A DNA stretch of 64,000 nucleotides from Termitidicoccus mucosus. Its GTDB lineage: Bacteria > Verrucomicrobiota > Verrucomicrobiia > Opitutales > Opitutaceae. The notes below the pieces were generated by a model. The model did not search any database. It was not told the DNA's origin and worked only from the letters and a program-made list of their open reading frames with translations. The DNA lies in contig NZ_CP109796.1 in the NCBI RefSeq assembly GCF_038725785.1, positions 3,100,001 through 3,164,000 on the forward strand, written 5' to 3'. A program made the position numbers and the translations under genes. Shown one piece after another: positions 44,091 through 52,625 of this stretch; position 1 is the stretch's first letter; the number at the start of each line of letters is the position of its first letter.

Positions 44091-45608
44091 ATGGATAAAA
44101 TGCAGGACGCTTATCTTCAGATTCCCTATTCAGGCGCAACTACAGCCGTGGTGATTGGAGAATCGACGATGCGAGAGGCCGATCTTCTGCCATTCCGCGC
44201 CGTGCTTTGGTTGACGCAAACAGAGAGTGACCCCGCCCTGCATGTCCCACGGGGCACAAGCCTCGAAGTCGTGCGGACGGATCGGTTGAATCCGGCTATG
44301 CTGGAACAGGCCATTGACCGCTTCGTCGCCCGAAATCCACGGCGCATGCCCTCATTATTTATCGCCACGGATGCGATGGCCGAGAAGCACGCATCATATC
44401 AACCGCTCATCCGGGAGGTGCGGCTGGCGCTTGAAGCCCACCACCGCGCACGGTTCACGCGCCAGCAGGATGGTTTTTTGTGGCAGCAGCATCTGCTGAC
44501 CAACATGAGGGCGTATCTGGCATCCCGGTTCCCCTCCACTTGGGCCGGACGCCTGGGTGGATACCCGGCCGTGGTTTGCGGTGCCGGTCCTTCGCTCGAT
44601 GTGTCAGCAACCGCCCTGGCCGGGATTTCAGATCGCGCGGTGGTGCTGGCCGCCGATTCGGCACTGCGCACGTTGGCCCGGCATGGAGTGCGGGCGGATT
44701 TCGCGGTATCCATTGATGTGGCCAAAACCCCCGAGAAATGTCTGCCAGAGGAGGGGGCATGGACGCCGGACCGGACCATCCTGTCGGCGATAAGCCCTCC
44801 CGCATGGAGCGAAAGGGCGGATGCCGGGAAACGATACTTTTTGTCCGGCCGCCAGATCACGCTCGACTGGCTGGCTTCGCTCGGGGTTGCCGGCACACCC
44901 GTGGCTGCAGTAGAAAATTGCGGGGCCACGGCCTTGCAACTCGCGAGATTCCTCGGATGCGAGCCGATCTACCTGTTCGGCATGGACCTGGCGCTGGACG
45001 CACGCGAGCCGTCCCGGCGCAACACGAAAGACGCGGATGGCGGACTCTATGTTAACTCCGGCTTCAACGCTTCGCTCCGAATGCCGACAGTGCCCGGCAA
45101 TTATTCCGCAGTGGTGCCGACCCATGTCATCGGAGACTGGCGTGCGCTGGATGCACGCCTAGCCGACTGGCCGCCCGGACTCGTGCACAACGTGAACGAC
45201 CGCGGTGCCCGCCTGCGCAACACAGTGTTGGTTAAGCCAGACAATTTTCGACTTGATGTGGCCGTGCCAGACGAGCCCAAGGTAACCGCGCTTCGCGCGT
45301 TGGATGAGACATCCGTCGATCGGAATGACAGCCTGCTGCAAGCTGCGCTCCAAGCATTGCGACGATCCGCCGCCCTGGGACGCGAGCGGCTTCCCTCGAT
45401 ACGAAAAGCACTGGCCCAAGGCGGACCCGAAAAGGCGGTTGGTCATCTGCGCCTGCTGTTGGTGGATGAAGGATTCGGCCGAGCCATGGGGGCCTTTGCG
45501 CTCAAGCTCATGCCTCATCTGGTTCCTCCCATCGAAGGCGATATCGCCTTCTGGACAAAACTGATCGACGAATGCGAGGAGCTTAGCGAACTCGCCGGAG
45601 CGGGGTGA
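44091..45608 (+). CDS. Maf-type motility accessory factor (DUF115)
   Basis: 505 aa. The DUF115 core has YPAVVCGAGPSLDVSATAL (about 156-174), VLAADSALRTLARHGVRADFAVSIDVA, and ATALQLARFLGCEPIYLFGMDLA (about 284-306). Maf proteins add nonulosonic acids to flagellin in Campylobacter, Helicobacter, Clostridium and others. It lies 37 nt after the GT41 gene on the same strand, so the two probably act on the same substrate. No nonulosonate biosynthesis genes are in the window, so the donor sugar is unknown. Confidence 0.82.
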   Translation: MDKMQDAYLQIPYSGATTAVVIGESTMREADLLPFRAVLWLTQTESDPALHVPRGTSLEVVRTDRLNPAMLEQAIDRFVARNPRRMPSLFIATDAMAEKHASYQPLIREVRLALEAHHRARFTRQQDGFLWQQHLLTNMRAYLASRFPSTWAGRLGGYPAVVCGAGPSLDVSATALAGISDRAVVLAADSALRTLARHGVRADFAVSIDVAKTPEKCLPEEGAWTPDRTILSAISPPAWSERADAGKRYFLSGRQITLDWLASLGVAGTPVAAVENCGATALQLARFLGCEPIYLFGMDLALDAREPSRRNTKDADGGLYVNSGFNASLRMPTVPGNYSAVVPTHVIGDWRALDARLADWPPGLVHNVNDRGARLRNTVLVKPDNFRLDVAVPDEPKVTALRALDETSVDRNDSLLQAALQALRRSAALGRERLPSIRKALAQGGPEKAVGHLRLLLVDEGFGRAMGAFALKLMPHLVPPIEGDIAFWTKLIDECEELSELAGAG

Positions 45609-45849
45609 GCAAGAGGTAGTGTCTGTCAAGTTTCGCAAGATTCATGACATGATAGTGGCCAATTCCAACGCCTGTCGTGGACTCTCTGCAAAGCGTTACG
45701 TGGGATGCCTGAAATCTGGCATCTTCCAGCCAATCTCGTCGCCAAGCGGCACGCATTTGGAGTCATCGCTCCATCCTCGAAAAATTTTTTGCCAGACGAA
45801 TCCTATTTTTTCAACAGGATCTAAACACGAAGTCGGCTAGGCACGAACA

Positions 45850-46623
45850 TCAAAAGCAAATCATTGGAATATAAGGATAACTAGCGTGCACGCTCCTCTT
45901 CTTGTAGCGGCCAACCGGCTTATGGATGGGCCAATTATTACGAACATGGCTCCGCCATTGCCAAGGATTATATCCTCCTTTCGACATTAACATTTCCTCC
46001 ACTTGCTCACCGGTGATACCGCCCCCGAGTTGTCCAGCAATATGATCTATTTCTTCGCAGTATGCTTTGTAGTTGCCACATTTATTATAATTCGCCACCG
46101 CGTTTCCCGCCATGCGCACTACCCAATTACCTGTTAGCAAGTCAACAGACTTTGCGGTCCACTGATCCATAATATAGAAATCAGGCGTTGGACTAAAGAA
46201 ATAGAGCAGCTTGGTGAAATAGGCAGGGCCAAGACCGCAAACCCTACCACAGCCGCAAAATAGATTGTAGGCTTGGCATCTTGTCATGTTTCCTCTGCGA
46301 AGTGCAGTCAGCTTTGGTATAATTTGCGCGTGATTGGCCCACGCCTTAACGACATGGCCAGCACCACCGAGTCCCGCACCTTGAGCGCCCCATGCCATGG
46401 CGCAGACATAACCAAATAATACTGGGTTGGCTGGGTTCCGGCAGATCGCTCGCACAGTTGTACGGCATATTTGAGTCGTTGGAAGCGGTATGGCACCGGC
46501 GGGAACGTTAGCCAGTTTATGAGTTGCCACCCATTGCGCGGGAGCGAATCCAACTGGGCCAGCCAAAGCATAAGGGATTCCTGCAAAAGTGTTCCAGTGT
46601 GGGTTGCGATATGGCGGTGGCAT
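45850..46623 (-). CDS. Hypothetical protein, possible HhH/OGG-fold family
   Basis: 257 aa, Cys- and aromatic-rich, with a less GC-rich sequence than its neighbours. The central part, GRVCGLGPAYFTKLLYFF followed by DFYIMDQWTAKSVDLLTG (about 127-168), resembles the helix-hairpin-helix plus Asp region of 8-oxoguanine glycosylase-fold proteins, but the usual catalytic Lys position is not clear. It has no evident tie to motility or glycan transfer and may be a recent insertion into the island. The family call is tentative. Confidence 0.55.
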   Translation of the reverse strand: MPPPYRNPHWNTFAGIPYALAGPVGFAPAQWVATHKLANVPAGAIPLPTTQICRTTVRAICRNPANPVLFGYVCAMAWGAQGAGLGGAGHVVKAWANHAQIIPKLTALRRGNMTRCQAYNLFCGCGRVCGLGPAYFTKLLYFFSPTPDFYIMDQWTAKSVDLLTGNWVVRMAGNAVANYNKCGNYKAYCEEIDHIAGQLGGGITGEQVEEMLMSKGGYNPWQWRSHVRNNWPIHKPVGRYKKRSVHASYPYIPMICF

Positions 46624-46690
46624 GATGAAAAAATGTTTTTCCGATTGAAGTTCAACCTATCCTTAAAAAATTTGTCCTAAGAATCCCTCT

Positions 46691-47608
46691 TCAGCAATCA
46701 GGCCCCATTCCCCCCCGCGTTTGCTCATACATTCGCCTATCAGCATCCGGTCTCCGATTTTGGAAGAGAACGGCTATTTCTTTGGCCAGCAATCTGGCCG
46801 ATGATGGCGTGACCACGAATTCCCAAGGAGGATGCGCCAGATTGTAACGGGCAAATGTTGTTCCTTTCTGCAACAATCCCGACCAATAAGGAGCTTGCGG
46901 ATACACCACAACATGTGGCACGGGAAGATCGCATAACAGATCGGACAAGCCACTGCGCAAGCTGCAAACGCCCACGCAGGCCATCGCCGTGGCACGCACA
47001 TCTGGAAGCGCAATTTGCATGGATTCCCATCCGGGAGGTGGTTGGCTCCCTAGTGCCGCGTTGAGCACGACTCTCAATCCTGCGGAGACAAGTTCACTCC
47101 TTAGATCAAGCCAGAATGATTCCTCAATGCCACTTGTGGGTGTTGTTGTTGTTGTCGTGCTGACAAGAATCGTGGTAGCTGGATCGAACCCGCATGCCCT
47201 CAATGCATCAGTGGCCCGGGCGACATCGGCCATCGAAGGTCGCAGGGCCGTGCTTAATGTCGCCTGTGGGGTAAGTCCTAAACGGCAGCGATATGCGTCG
47301 ATAAAATGAAACCCGCCATAACCGACAGCGCGCATCAGTTCCAAGCCCGGAAAGTGAGCATAATAAAATGCCCCGCCCCGAATCACCGGAGTCGTGATTG
47401 TCGATGGTTTTATCGTGGTCGGCCAGTCCAGATATCGCTCCGCCTTTGGAAAGAGACCGCTGAGAAAAGACAGTCTGGCCTTGCCAGCCATCCAGACGCG
47501 GAGACCATAACGCTCCCGAACTGCTTCCGCCAATCCTGCAACAATGTAGTGGTCGCCGATTCCCCAGTCGGCGACCAGCACACAGACGTCAGGAGGTGCT
47601 TGAAGCAT
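46691..47608 (-). CDS. GT-B-like (GT9/heptosyltransferase-like) glycosyltransferase
   Basis: 305 aa from the ATG at 47608. It starts with a Rossmann-like segment (VCVLVADWGIGDHYIVAGLA) and ends with a second one (LPDVRATAMACVGVCSLRSGLSDLLCDLPVPHVVVYP) reminiscent of the ADP-heptose/GT9 donor site (CVGVCSLRSGLSDL in place of the usual G.DSG..HL). Between them is a run of six Thr residues. The family assignment is weak. It is 11 nt after the flavoprotein gene and probably in one operon with it. Confidence 0.55.
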   Translation of the reverse strand: MLQAPPDVCVLVADWGIGDHYIVAGLAEAVRERYGLRVWMAGKARLSFLSGLFPKAERYLDWPTTIKPSTITTPVIRGGAFYYAHFPGLELMRAVGYGGFHFIDAYRCRLGLTPQATLSTALRPSMADVARATDALRACGFDPATTILVSTTTTTTPTSGIEESFWLDLRSELVSAGLRVVLNAALGSQPPPGWESMQIALPDVRATAMACVGVCSLRSGLSDLLCDLPVPHVVVYPQAPYWSGLLQKGTTFARYNLAHPPWEFVVTPSSARLLAKEIAVLFQNRRPDADRRMYEQTRGGMGPDC

Positions 47609-47619
47609 AATACAGGAGG

Positions 47620-48891
47620 CTAAACAGACAAAATGGGGGATGACTGCGATTGCATCCCTGCGCGCCATTGTGGATGCCCGAGTTCGTCGGCAAGGTGCAT
47701 CGCTTCCCATATGCACACATCCGCATTGAAATATTGCCATTGTCCCCACCGCCCCAGCCCATGCACGCCAAACGGCCTCAGGTGGTTGAGCACAGTCATC
47801 ACTGAGGCAGCCCAGCCGCGTGACGGGACAGGATAGGCAAACGGATTAATTTCTGCATGGATCTCTCCCTGTCCGGCCTGCCAACGCTGCAGATTTGTCT
47901 CTCTGAAAATTCCGTTTGCGGCGCTGCGCGGCGCAAAATTGTGAATGAAAAAGCTGCGATGACGGGGCAACTGTTCATCTGGTTCATAGAGCCAGTGTGT
48001 GTCTGTTTCATAAGCGTCCTCATGCAGAGAGACGACCAGTTGCGTATGCCGCAGACGGCCAATGGCCTGCCGCGCTTCCTCGTTGAAAATCGGGGATCTT
48101 ATCAGAGTCGGCCAAGGCGCCGTGTTGATGATCGTCCGGGCGCGAAACCGACCGTTGACGCATAGCACTCCACCAGGATTTTCTCGTTCGATTGTCGTCA
48201 CTGGGCAATCTGTCAGCACAAATTTGTCCACCGGTTTGGCAATGGCATCAAACACCTGCTGAAAACCACCCGATGCCGGATAATAAAACTCGGCATGCGA
48301 TGGCATATATTCTCGGCCAAACTCCCGGTTTAGGCACGCCTCGACAATCCGTCTTACGTCTATTCGAGGAATTTTGTGGAGCCAATCGATATCCATCTCG
48401 CTTGCGGGCACGCCCCATATCTTTCGATTGTAGGGCAGCATGTAACGCTCGGCAATGAGATCGCCCAGTTTCCAACGAATCCATGACTCAAAATGATCCG
48501 GCGGCGGGAGCCCCCGTGCCTCTCCGTTTTGCACCACGCTGATCAGATATTCTGCGCAAAGCGAGGATGGGAGTTGCCAGAGGTTGCTCTCCAGTGGAAA
48601 GTCCACCTCGCAGCCATCAATGACGATTCGCGACACACGTTGGAAAACATTGAATTCCGTCCGGGGCAAATGGCGAAAAATAAAATTCTGCACCTCTGGA
48701 AATTTCGTACACAGAAAATGACCGCCTCCGGTATCAAGCACATGCGGACCGATCCGCCGCGTGCGGCACAACCCCCCCGCCTCCGAACCGGCTTCTAGCA
48801 GGCAGATGCTCTCCACTCCGGACAACTGCAACAGTCGCGCCATGCTGACGCCCGAGATGCCTCCACCAATAATCAGATAATCGTAGATCAT
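47620..48891 (-). CDS. FAD-dependent oxidoreductase, UDP-galactopyranose-mutase-like
   Basis: 423 aa. The N-terminal dinucleotide-binding motif is YLIIGGGISGVSMARLLQLSG with the acidic residue in CLLEAGSEAGGLC. The middle has YNRKIWGVPASEMDIDWL, similar to the Y.RK.WG.....LPA/DW stretch of UGM and related amine-oxidase-like enzymes, and a second FAD motif near the end (FGVHGLGRWGQW). It likely makes or remodels a sugar nucleotide or reduces a glycan precursor for the adjacent transferases. The exact reaction is unknown. Confidence 0.7.
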   Translation of the reverse strand: MIYDYLIIGGGISGVSMARLLQLSGVESICLLEAGSEAGGLCRTRRIGPHVLDTGGGHFLCTKFPEVQNFIFRHLPRTEFNVFQRVSRIVIDGCEVDFPLESNLWQLPSSLCAEYLISVVQNGEARGLPPPDHFESWIRWKLGDLIAERYMLPYNRKIWGVPASEMDIDWLHKIPRIDVRRIVEACLNREFGREYMPSHAEFYYPASGGFQQVFDAIAKPVDKFVLTDCPVTTIERENPGGVLCVNGRFRARTIINTAPWPTLIRSPIFNEEARQAIGRLRHTQLVVSLHEDAYETDTHWLYEPDEQLPRHRSFFIHNFAPRSAANGIFRETNLQRWQAGQGEIHAEINPFAYPVPSRGWAASVMTVLNHLRPFGVHGLGRWGQWQYFNADVCIWEAMHLADELGHPQWRAGMQSQSSPILSV

Positions 48892-48899
48892 ATTAAAAT

Positions 48900-49907
48900 T
48901 CAGGACTGCTCATCTTCAGCAAGCTGCGCGCGAAGTTCATTGATACAAGCACTGCACAGGAACGGCATATAGCGATTGATTTTCATCACCGGCCAATGCC
49001 ACCATTCGATACTTTGGAGAAAATCGATATGCTCATCGGGAAAACGCCATCGGATGTGACGCGCCGGTGACCCGGCAACAATGGCATAGGGGGGGACATC
49101 CTTGTTGACCAAGGAACATGCTCCAATGACTGCGCCGTTGCCAATGGTAACACCCCTGAAGAGCTTCACATCGTAGCCGATCCACACATCATGGCCGATA
49201 CTAATTTCGCCACGATGAATACAGCCGCCATGCTCGGGCGCGGAGGGATAGGGAATTTCCTGCGTTCCAGGCCAGCGCTTGCGATGCCACTCATGCAAAA
49301 AAGGGTAGGTTGTAATCCAGTCGGTGCGGTGATCGAGACCTATGATTGTAAGATCCACGGCAATGGAACAAAAACGCCCGATAGAAACATGGACGGGAGC
49401 TTTACTGGGGTTTCGGAGACGATTGTCGTCGATATATGAATAATCTCCGATTTCCAGAGACAGGCCGGGATCAAGGGCGACACGATGGGGTGTTTGTGTG
49501 CGACTGGCGCATGGATTTGACAACGGTATCTGCTTCAATCCGGCAAGCAATGCAAGCGCAGTGCTATCGCTGGACCTTAGCCGTAAGACGCGGTCGAGTA
49601 CCTGCGCGGCTTCCTGCTTCCGATCAAGCTTGATCAATACCGTCGCATATTGAATGAGCACATCCGGATTTTCAGGAGAAAGCTTCAGGGAAGCGTCAAA
49701 TGCCAAGCAGGATGCAGCATAGTCTTCAATCTTAAAGGTGACTATACCCACTGCAGCATGAAGCTGAGCATGTTCGGGAGCAAGGACTACGGCCTGCTCT
49801 AGATATTGGCGGGCTCCATTCCAATCTTCGTTCGCAAAGCATACATTGGCCTGATGAAGTATCCTATTAAGCCGAGGCTGATCGATATTTTTTGGAGGCA
49901 AAATCAT
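48900..49907 (-). CDS. TPR - hexapeptide acetyltransferase fusion
   Basis: 335 aa from the ATG at 49907 (a GTG at 49919 would add four residues). The N-terminal ~110 residues are TPR-like (ANEDWNGARQYLEQAVVLAP; ASLKLSPENPDVLIQYATVL). The C-terminal part (about 145-320) is a left-handed beta-helix acyltransferase of the CatB/XAT type: SIGRFCSIAVDLTIIGLDHR, EISIGHDVWIGYDVKLFRGV, GAVIGACSLVNKDVPPYAIV and AGSPARHIRWRF. The catalytic His is probably in GLDHR. The combination suggests an O- or N-acetylase of a protein-linked glycan; substrate inferred from context. Confidence 0.8.
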   Translation of the reverse strand: MILPPKNIDQPRLNRILHQANVCFANEDWNGARQYLEQAVVLAPEHAQLHAAVGIVTFKIEDYAASCLAFDASLKLSPENPDVLIQYATVLIKLDRKQEAAQVLDRVLRLRSSDSTALALLAGLKQIPLSNPCASRTQTPHRVALDPGLSLEIGDYSYIDDNRLRNPSKAPVHVSIGRFCSIAVDLTIIGLDHRTDWITTYPFLHEWHRKRWPGTQEIPYPSAPEHGGCIHRGEISIGHDVWIGYDVKLFRGVTIGNGAVIGACSLVNKDVPPYAIVAGSPARHIRWRFPDEHIDFLQSIEWWHWPVMKINRYMPFLCSACINELRAQLAEDEQS

Positions 49908-49933
49908 GAGAGAATGCACGGGATTTTATCAGC

Positions 49934-52300
49934 TCATATTATCAATGGCAGATGCACTTTCGGCTCCTGTGCGTCTGCAAGTTCATCTTTCGAAATCACG
50001 GATGCATCTTGGCGAGACAGGAGGTCGCTCCCAGCTGGATAAATGCCGTCAAACGGCGCCGGTTCCGGGCGGCCCGCCGCCAGCGAACGCCAGATCCAGT
50101 CACCCGCGTCGGGCATGACAAACGCCCCAGCCACGGCTTGTGCGCGGGCGACGAGTCCGGCATGTGTTTCCGGCTCCATCATGCGCCGTACGGTGTCTGC
50201 GACCGCACCCGGTTCATACGAGCAGCACATGCCGGTGCCCAGCGTGAGTACAAAGCGAGCCGCACAGGTTTCAGGACTGCCAAGCACCAGCATGGGAGTG
50301 TGCGTCTGGGTCAGGATAAACGCCATACGCGATGGCAGGCTGAGCCGGGTGATCCATTCGTTGTCCTCGCTCCCGTCCAGCATGCCACTGGGGATGATGA
50401 CCAGAGGCATCTTCGCGATACGAGCCGCCAATTCCGGTTCAGACAGCGAAGCGAGCCTGCGGATGCCATCACATTCGAGTCCCTCATCGGAAGGCATCCA
50501 AGCGTAGTTGTGAGCCCCTCCTATCCACTCCAATGACAAACGACCGGACCGCGTGAGTTCTCGCAGTTGATTGAGCTGTCCGGCTGTCCAGATATTTCCC
50601 ACCACCAGATGACGCGTAGAAGGCAACTTCGCCTGCCAGCAATTTTCACAACATTGCGCCACGGACGTCACAATGGGAGGCATCACTGCAAACGGCAGTC
50701 CGAAACATTTTTCATAGGCCTCCTTCATTTCCTGCGAGATAACCAGCCGCAAGCGCGACCGCTCGAACACCTGCTTTGCAATATTTCGCAAGCTCCCTCC
50801 CTTTCCGTAAACAAGCTGGTCATCCATGATGAAGATGCCCATGGGAGCGCCTGTCAGAATGCTAGCAATCAATGCATAGGCGAAATCCTGCGCCGAAAAT
50901 GATACCACCAAGATACGCCTGATTTGATACTTCCCTAAGATGCCCTTCAAGAGATTGATCCGATTCTCCGTGGAGAGACCTGCCCGACCCAAGTCAAAGT
51001 GATCGCCTCCAAAATCCGTCTCGCCACCGAATTGGGACATCGAACGCAAGCACACAAAGGTATCCGCAGAGGGAAAATATCTTTGGAGAAGCACGCCTGT
51101 GCCATGCCGTCGATTGACTTCCGAGCTGGTAAGCAACAAGTCGCGCGGCTCACTCAGTTGCGCGGCGTTAACAAGTTTCAACCGGGGCATTGTGGCATAC
51201 AACGCAGCCAAGCCGTCCGGAACAGCGTCCTCCAAAAACACCGTCACGTTAACCTCTGTCCGGCACCGCTCCTGAGTTGCCTCGTAATCCGGCAGAACTT
51301 TTTTCAGCCGCTGCGCATCCCCACTGAAATAGGGCTTCACTTCGCCAAGCTCGGCAAATGCCGGCTGAATGCCGTCGATTGCCAGCCGCCGGAAATCACG
51401 CTGGCGGCATTCCGCGCTCATGTGTTCGTCAAACCACCGTGCCCCGGCCTCGCCCATGGCACGGGTCACGACGGTATTCGCCAGTAAACGGAATGCATAT
51501 TCTTTCAGTTCACTTGCCTCGTTGTACAAAAAGATGCCAACCGTCGCGGGAAAGAGCATGTCCAAGCCCGACTCCCTCGTTAATCTGTCGGTCAACAGCG
51601 CGCCACCCGCCGCCAGAATTTCGAAAACCCTCAAATTCAAATCGCCATTGAGACTGGTGTTGAGTCCGATCAGCGACGATCCATAAACACGCAGTCCCTC
51701 CTTCTGGCCCACTGTTTCGTGCCGCAGGGGAATGCCGGTCCCAGACAGCATCGATAGCAACGCCGAACGCCGCGGATGAAACTTCCCCGTCTGCCCGACA
51801 AAAGCCACGCAAGATTGCCGCTGTGCCGCGCGCGCGGCCTTCACCGTGGCATCGTCATGCGGGAAGGTAAGCCCCGGAAACCAAAAGAGGTTTTTTACAC
51901 CCGCTGTCCGGAAAATGCCGGCATGGTGCCGGTCGTAAAGCAGCACGACCCGGTCAAAGGTTTCGGCCGCGATGTAGTTGAGCATGTTCGTCAGCGGCGA
52001 CTGCATATGGTGCGTATCCGCCACGAGCAGCACGCGCGGGCACTTGAATGCCCGGAGATTGCGCGGCATGTTGCGCCGGCTCGCATCGGCCAGGCACACG
52101 ACCACGTCGGGCTTCTGCTCCGGCGGCAAGCGCGCGGCGAGCGCGGCGAGATCATACGCCCCGACCGGAGTCCGGAAGGAAATCACCCGCCCGTCCTTTT
52201 TCTCATTTTCCCAGTCCGGGCCGCAGTTGATCTGTTCATCCCCGAGGCGGGGCGGCGCCATGTAGCTGGCGGGCGAAACGGTTGAAAAAAGCACACGCAT
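49934..52300 (-). CDS. Large two-domain glycosyltransferase (CgeB-like + second GT-B-like part)
   Basis: 788 aa from the ATG at 52300 (MRVLFSTVSPASYM). The N-terminal half resembles CgeB/Glyco_trans_1_2 proteins, with the donor-site region SSLIGLNTSLNGDLNLRVFE...LAAGGALLTDR near 210-240. The C-terminal half (about 380-750) has a second Rossmann-like series (RILVVSFSAQDFAYALIASI; FIMDDQLVYGKGGSLR; LEWIGGAHNYAW; TGMCCSYEPGAVADTVRRMM) that looks like another transferase. First gene of the four-gene minus operon in the island. Acceptor and donor are unknown. Confidence 0.7.
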   Translation of the reverse strand: MRVLFSTVSPASYMAPPRLGDEQINCGPDWENEKKDGRVISFRTPVGAYDLAALAARLPPEQKPDVVVCLADASRRNMPRNLRAFKCPRVLLVADTHHMQSPLTNMLNYIAAETFDRVVLLYDRHHAGIFRTAGVKNLFWFPGLTFPHDDATVKAARAAQRQSCVAFVGQTGKFHPRRSALLSMLSGTGIPLRHETVGQKEGLRVYGSSLIGLNTSLNGDLNLRVFEILAAGGALLTDRLTRESGLDMLFPATVGIFLYNEASELKEYAFRLLANTVVTRAMGEAGARWFDEHMSAECRQRDFRRLAIDGIQPAFAELGEVKPYFSGDAQRLKKVLPDYEATQERCRTEVNVTVFLEDAVPDGLAALYATMPRLKLVNAAQLSEPRDLLLTSSEVNRRHGTGVLLQRYFPSADTFVCLRSMSQFGGETDFGGDHFDLGRAGLSTENRINLLKGILGKYQIRRILVVSFSAQDFAYALIASILTGAPMGIFIMDDQLVYGKGGSLRNIAKQVFERSRLRLVISQEMKEAYEKCFGLPFAVMPPIVTSVAQCCENCWQAKLPSTRHLVVGNIWTAGQLNQLRELTRSGRLSLEWIGGAHNYAWMPSDEGLECDGIRRLASLSEPELAARIAKMPLVIIPSGMLDGSEDNEWITRLSLPSRMAFILTQTHTPMLVLGSPETCAARFVLTLGTGMCCSYEPGAVADTVRRMMEPETHAGLVARAQAVAGAFVMPDAGDWIWRSLAAGRPEPAPFDGIYPAGSDLLSRQDASVISKDELADAQEPKVHLPLII

Positions 52301-52335
52301 GGCATCCGGGTTTAAGGGTAATACTGTTAAGGAGA

Positions 52336-52477
52336 TTAAACCGCGAAGGACGCCAAGGATACGAAGCAAAGAGGATGGGACCGGTTTCGCTCATTTATGC
52401 CTGTCATAATGCAATCCATTTATAGGTGATGATTATTGAGGTAGTATGCTTTGTGTCCTTCGTGCCCTTTGCGGTTA
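52336..52477. repeat. Inverted-repeat element of the ACCGCGAAG family
   Basis: Left arm 52336-52371 and right arm 52449-52477 are imperfect inverted copies (AAACCGCGAAGGACGCC... against ...CCCTTTGCGGTTA). Same family as 62-209 and 52503-52609. It fills part of the 52301-52625 gap, in which no gene is visible. Confidence 0.65.
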
Positions 52478-52502
52478 GCTGAAGGGACCTCCTAGAAATT
52501 CA

Positions 52503-52609
52503 TTTTAACCGCGAAGAACGCGAAGGGTTAAAAATCAAGTTATATATCTTCATTCAATATATTATAAAACAAATAGTTTTACGATTTCCTTCGCGTCCTT
52601 CGTGGTTAA
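52503..52609. repeat. Second ACCGCGAAG inverted-repeat element
   Basis: Left arm 52503-52527 (TTTTAACCGCGAAGAACGCG...) and right arm 52588-52609 (CCTTCGCGTCCTTCGTGGTT...) flank an AT-rich centre. It stands immediately after the stop of the 52626-54938 gene and may form its terminator. Confidence 0.65.
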
Positions 52610-52625
52610 TCAAACGGTATTGGCA

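Noticed and set aside
46308-46655. 115-aa minus-strand open frame overlapping 45850-46623
   Set aside because: It shares DNA with a longer frame that has a more protein-like pattern; treated as its shadow.
52336-52609. CRISPR-like direct repeats
   Set aside because: The repeats are inverted, of unequal length and without regular spacers; they are dispersed hairpin elements.
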